DNA of 64,000 nt from the NCBI RefSeq assembly GCF_037325665.1, contig NC_090250.1:1119293-1183292 (forward strand), given 5' to 3'. The stretch comes from Littorina saxatilis. Lineage: Eukaryota > Mollusca > Gastropoda > Littorinimorpha > Littorinidae. The position numbers and the translations under genes were made by a program. The notes beneath the pieces were generated by a model. That model worked only from the letters and a program-made list of their open reading frames with translations. It searched no databases and was not told the DNA's origin. This document shows positions 60,600 through 64,000 of this stretch, piece after piece (position 1 is the stretch's first letter; each line of letters starts with the position of its first letter).

Positions 60600-62060
60600 T
60601 TTGCTACAAAACTCGTGGTTACAACTTGACCAAAAGTCAATTATTATCAATAAACTAAGCAACATGCGCACACAAAAACATACTCAATTGTCGAGAACAG
60701 TGTCAGTTTTATTCCATGTAGATCTTAAATGCAAATGTACACATTTTCAGAAACAAGTCTTAGAATTCTGCATTTCAATCATATAAAAGATGTGAATTAA
60801 TATAACCCACACCCATGATTTGTATTACTTCAACAGGGTATAATTATGGCTTGGCTTGCTGCAACATGTCAACGAGCACTCTTCAACACATATTTGTTTT
60901 GCACAAGGTTTACTAGACCTGTCAATTCAACGCATTAATCAAGATACTTTCAGGACCCTTCCCCAGACTTTATTGTTCATGTCAGCCGTTCTTTGTGCCA
61001 GATTGTGTATCCCTTTTGACTGACAATAATGCTGCAGAGGGAAATACTACAGTGGAACTTGTAAAATTCTGAGAAAATCAGCTACATCTTAAACAGGGGA
61101 AATTGTTTTACAGCAACAGTCACAATAATTGTAGGTGCACCTTTATGTCTGCTCATTTGAGTTTATTTTATGCAAAGAATTGCAAGTGAAATCACATGTA
61201 TATATACCTGTAACTCCAATTATCCCAATACCTACACGAAACTATACTGAGACTAGAAATTCAAATGAGGAAAAATATTAGTACTGTAAATTGCCTTTTA
61301 AGTCTCCATCCGCTTTATGCACAGATTTTGCCCAAAGTAGGGGGTGGGGCGTTTACTAGGTACTGTGCCTGTGCAGGATCAGTTCCTCGTTAGAAATGGT
61401 GATATTTGGTATCTTGGTGTGAACATTTTAATTGGAGATGTATCTGTGCACAATTAGTCACCCTGTAAGTATCTTTCGTCTGATATGCAAGTGTCTAAAC
61501 AGAAAAAAAAACACAACAAAAAATTCACTGAGAGTGAATGAACACACATCCTAAAAACCACAAAGTTAATAGTCAGTCAGTCATTGATACTGATCCAATC
61601 CATAGGAAATGGCGTAACCAAACACTGGTCGTTTCACATGCTCCCTTAAATCACTAAAATCAGACCTCTTCAACTTCCGAAGACGCTCTCTCATCTCCAT
61701 CTTCTTTTCACAGGGCTATCCAGATACTCCAGTGACCAGAGTATTAAATAAACATTATAGTTGTCTTTCAGCATTCCCTAGAATGACAATGTCACTACAG
61801 GGTGCAGAACTGTGCACATCATTTAAAAAAAAACACACACACACACACACAAAACACACAACATATGTTGACGACACTGATCCAAATGTTGGAGGATGGG
61901 CGTTAACTAGGTACTGCGGGCGCTGAAAAGGTAGTTTATGGTACATAAAAAAAGCAAAAAACAATGTGCTTTGAGAGATAAAACATACACAAATTCAGAA
62001 CGGTGCTAAATACAGAGTATGGTTACACCAACCCCCAACGAAATGTACTTCATATAACAC
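60600..62060. other. Intergenic or 3' UTR, nothing firm
   Basis: AT-rich. A single TA-type MITE end (acagtggaacttgtaaaatt) at 61050 and a CA run at 61840-61860 are the only recognisable items. Confidence 0.35.
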
Positions 62061-62071
62061 CACAATGTACT

Positions 62072-62345
62072 TCAATACAGGCGACTAGGACGAAAGTCAG
62101 TGTACTGGCCAGTTGGATCTAAATTGTCATTCCTATGACCCATACACAGCAACTGCACATGGCGACCTTCACCCAAATATGTATGTCCACAATGTAAGCT
62201 GTGTATTGTTGCGTATCGTTTTGTTTTATTGATATTCCCATCCTCTTCTTCTTCCAGGGCGAGGTCACCTCCAATCTCTTCTCTGTGTGTGGGCCAGTGG
62301 GAGCCTGCTGTCATCAAGCACCAGTGCCTTGAAGTCCTGGAGCAT
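62072..62345 (-). CDS. Possible terminal exon, unrecognised
   Basis: The - strand has an acceptor-like CTCCAG at about 62335 followed by an open frame with a moderately acidic stretch EEIGGDLALEEEEDGNINK, then HSLHCGHTYLGEGRHVQLL and a stop at 62072. An alternative frame, DFKALVLDDSRLPLAHTQRR, stops sooner. I recognise no family and cannot tell whether either is translated. Confidence 0.2.
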
Positions 62346-62688
62346 AAACAGAAAACCACCCATCACTAAAGACGCTTGATTCAGAATCAAACTTCAAGTA
62401 ATAAACATGAACCAAATGCAAGAAAAAGTGTGAAAATAAAAAGTAAAAGAATAGTATTTGTAATCTATTTATCTATGTAATGGGGTGCAGGTGTGAGTAA
62501 AAGGTGTGTGTGTGTGGTGGGGGGGGGGGGGGTTTACTTGTGGGCATAGGCTTTCCAGATTGTTGGCATTCTGACACACTGACCAGTGGCACTGTGTAAA
62601 AATGTGTTCCAGTACTACCGATGAGCAAAAGTGCCAGTTACACATCTTTAGGTACTTGGAATGAATGCCCAGTTTACCCATGCATTGA

Positions 62689-62894
62689 ACAGTAAAACCT
62701 AAGTTTGCCAGCCCCCACCCCCCCCCCCCCCCCCCCCTCTCCGCCTTTTTTTTCTAAACATTTGTCTTTTAAGACATTACTTTCTCAGATGTCTTGTTTA
62801 TAACCTCCATTCTAAAACATATTGCTTTTTACATTTAGTCAAGTTTTGATCTTTAATTGAGTTTGTAATATCTTAAAAGAAGGGCTCCACTGTA
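62689..62894. mobile_element. TA-type MITE with a CATTTAGTCAAGTTTTG fragment inside
   Basis: Arms ACAGTAAAACCTAAG and GAAGGGCTCCACTGTA. At 62831-62848 the sequence acatttagtcaagttttga matches the terminus of the repeat at 23383. Confidence 0.55.
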
Positions 62895-63299
62895 TCTCTA
62901 ATTTTTTTCTGCACAAGTGGTATTGAAGCAGCAGTAGTCAAGTGCTAAACCGCATAAAGGCCTGTTTGGTATACTATTCGATTCTGATGTTTCAAGCAGA
63001 ACTGCTGTGTGACATGTGGTTGGAAAATGTGTCTCAGGGATTGTCTTGATTTTTAAACAATTGAACAGGATGGCAGACATGAATTTGAACTGCAAGGCAT
63101 ACACAATTCTAAAAGTTTAAAACATCATAATTATGACTTCCTACATTTTTAGCATGATCATGGAATCTGCTCGCCAATGTGTCATATATATTATAAAGAT
63201 CAGTATGGAGGCAGAAATAATCAATCTGAAAAATATCCTTCATTTACAAAGAGCAAATGGGTGTAGTTTAAACAGTAAACAAGAATTCATATTTTAGAA

Positions 63300-63480
63300 T
63301 ACAGTGGAACCCCCTTTTATGACCTCCCAAAATCTGAGAAAATAAGGTCTTAAAAAGCAAGAAGTCTTACAATGAAGGTACATTTGCAGAGGTTATGACC
63401 TAAACATCTGAAACGCAAGGTCTTAAAATAGGGGAGATCTTGAATTGTAAAGGTTTTTAAAAGAGGGGTTTCATGGTACA
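63300..63480. mobile_element. TA-type palindromic MITE, complete copy
   Basis: TACAGTGGAACCCCCTTTTA at the left and GAGGGGTTTCATGGTACA at the right, with internal GGTCTTAAAA repeats. About 180 bp. Confidence 0.75.
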
Positions 63481-63728
63481 GCACCCCAATTGTGGGGACT
63501 GTTCATTTGTATTTCCCTTTATGAGACACTAAAAGGTTGTGTGTAGTGACATTTAACTGCACAAAATATCTCGACAAAATCTGGATGCTGAAGCTGAATT
63601 TTAATTATTTGTCATTATCTTCTGAAAATAGGAAATAAATATATGTATACATACACATTCACTAGAATAGCAAAAAACAATAGGCACCAGTAATATAATT
63701 TGCGACTGAGACCTGCAAACCTCACTTT

Positions 63729-64000
63729 TTGTCATTATTTAATATTATTATTATTTTATTATTATTATGGTGAGCTTATATAGCGCGAACCACAATTAAC
63801 TGTGCTCTCCGCGCTTTACATATTAATTTCTGCCGTGTGAAATGGAATTTTTTTACAGACAGACAGACAAACAAACATTTTTACACACAATATATAACGC
63901 ATTCACATCGACCAGCAAACCTCAAGCCTGTTAGGCGAGCATTCACCTTTCGCGGCCTTTATTCCAAGTCACACGGGTATTTGATGGACATTTTTATCTA
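63729..64000. repeat. Interspersed repeat with (ATT)n start, running off the window
   Basis: TATTATTATTATTATGGTGA then GCTTATATAGCGCGAACCAC and CTCTCCGCGCTTTACATATT, a common form of invertebrate retroposon tail. Incomplete at the window end. Confidence 0.55.

Overview
This window is intron-rich animal nuclear DNA, most likely from a mollusc and probably a gastropod. The evidence is GT-AG introns, gene families of animal type, a very high load of short mobile elements (tRNA-derived SINEs, foldback MITEs, Helitron-like units, a DIRS element) and long CT/CA microsatellites. The species call is inference. There are no operons, CRISPR arrays or bacterial features. One 200-bp assembly gap (N) lies at 43465-43664.

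The host genes are as follows. RAD50 runs on the - strand at the left edge; only its first two coding exons (2330-2458 and 757-840) are inside. ADCK2, a mitochondrial UbiB-type kinase-like protein, runs on the + strand in 11 exons from 4012 to 21575 and looks complete at 654 codons. An ankyrin-repeat/SOCS-box (ASB-type) gene runs on the - strand (33413 down to 27038, five coding exons, 424 codons). It probably has a further 5' exon at 35536-35180 that is interrupted by an in-frame TAG. A MADF-domain (Myb/SANT-like) gene starts on the + strand at 35615, only 78 bp from the ATG of that candidate exon, and runs through 39613-39806 and 43159 into the assembly gap. Further right there is only debris: an integrase-core relic (44.5-45.1 kb), a zinc-finger-like exon with a stop (46.3-46.7 kb), a frameshifted HECT C-lobe exon (52725-52965, - strand) and a piece of LINE reverse transcriptase (56.6 kb).

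Mobile DNA makes up most of the rest. Intron 4 of ADCK2 holds a mariner-like element with a second DNA transposon (carrying a THAP-like fragment) nested in it. Intron 10 holds a 6-kb DIRS retroelement fossil that keeps inverted terminal repeats and the internal complementary region. Tandem Helitron-like units lie in an intron of the ASB gene. TTAA-flanked (piggyBac/Kolobok-type) MITEs, a TA-flanked palindromic MITE family in about nine or more copies, several SINE families, and an inverted pair of repeats bearing perfect nuclear-receptor half-site arrays fill introns and intergenic DNA.

Nothing here forms a multi-gene functional system. The most interesting points are the head-to-head ASB/MADF pair with its in-frame TAG, a minisatellite that has amplified a splice donor in the MADF gene, a miniature mariner that still encodes an in-frame helix-turn-helix/tail fusion, the DIRS element with near-identical termini but degraded coding, and the repeat family carrying DR1 and DR4 motifs.
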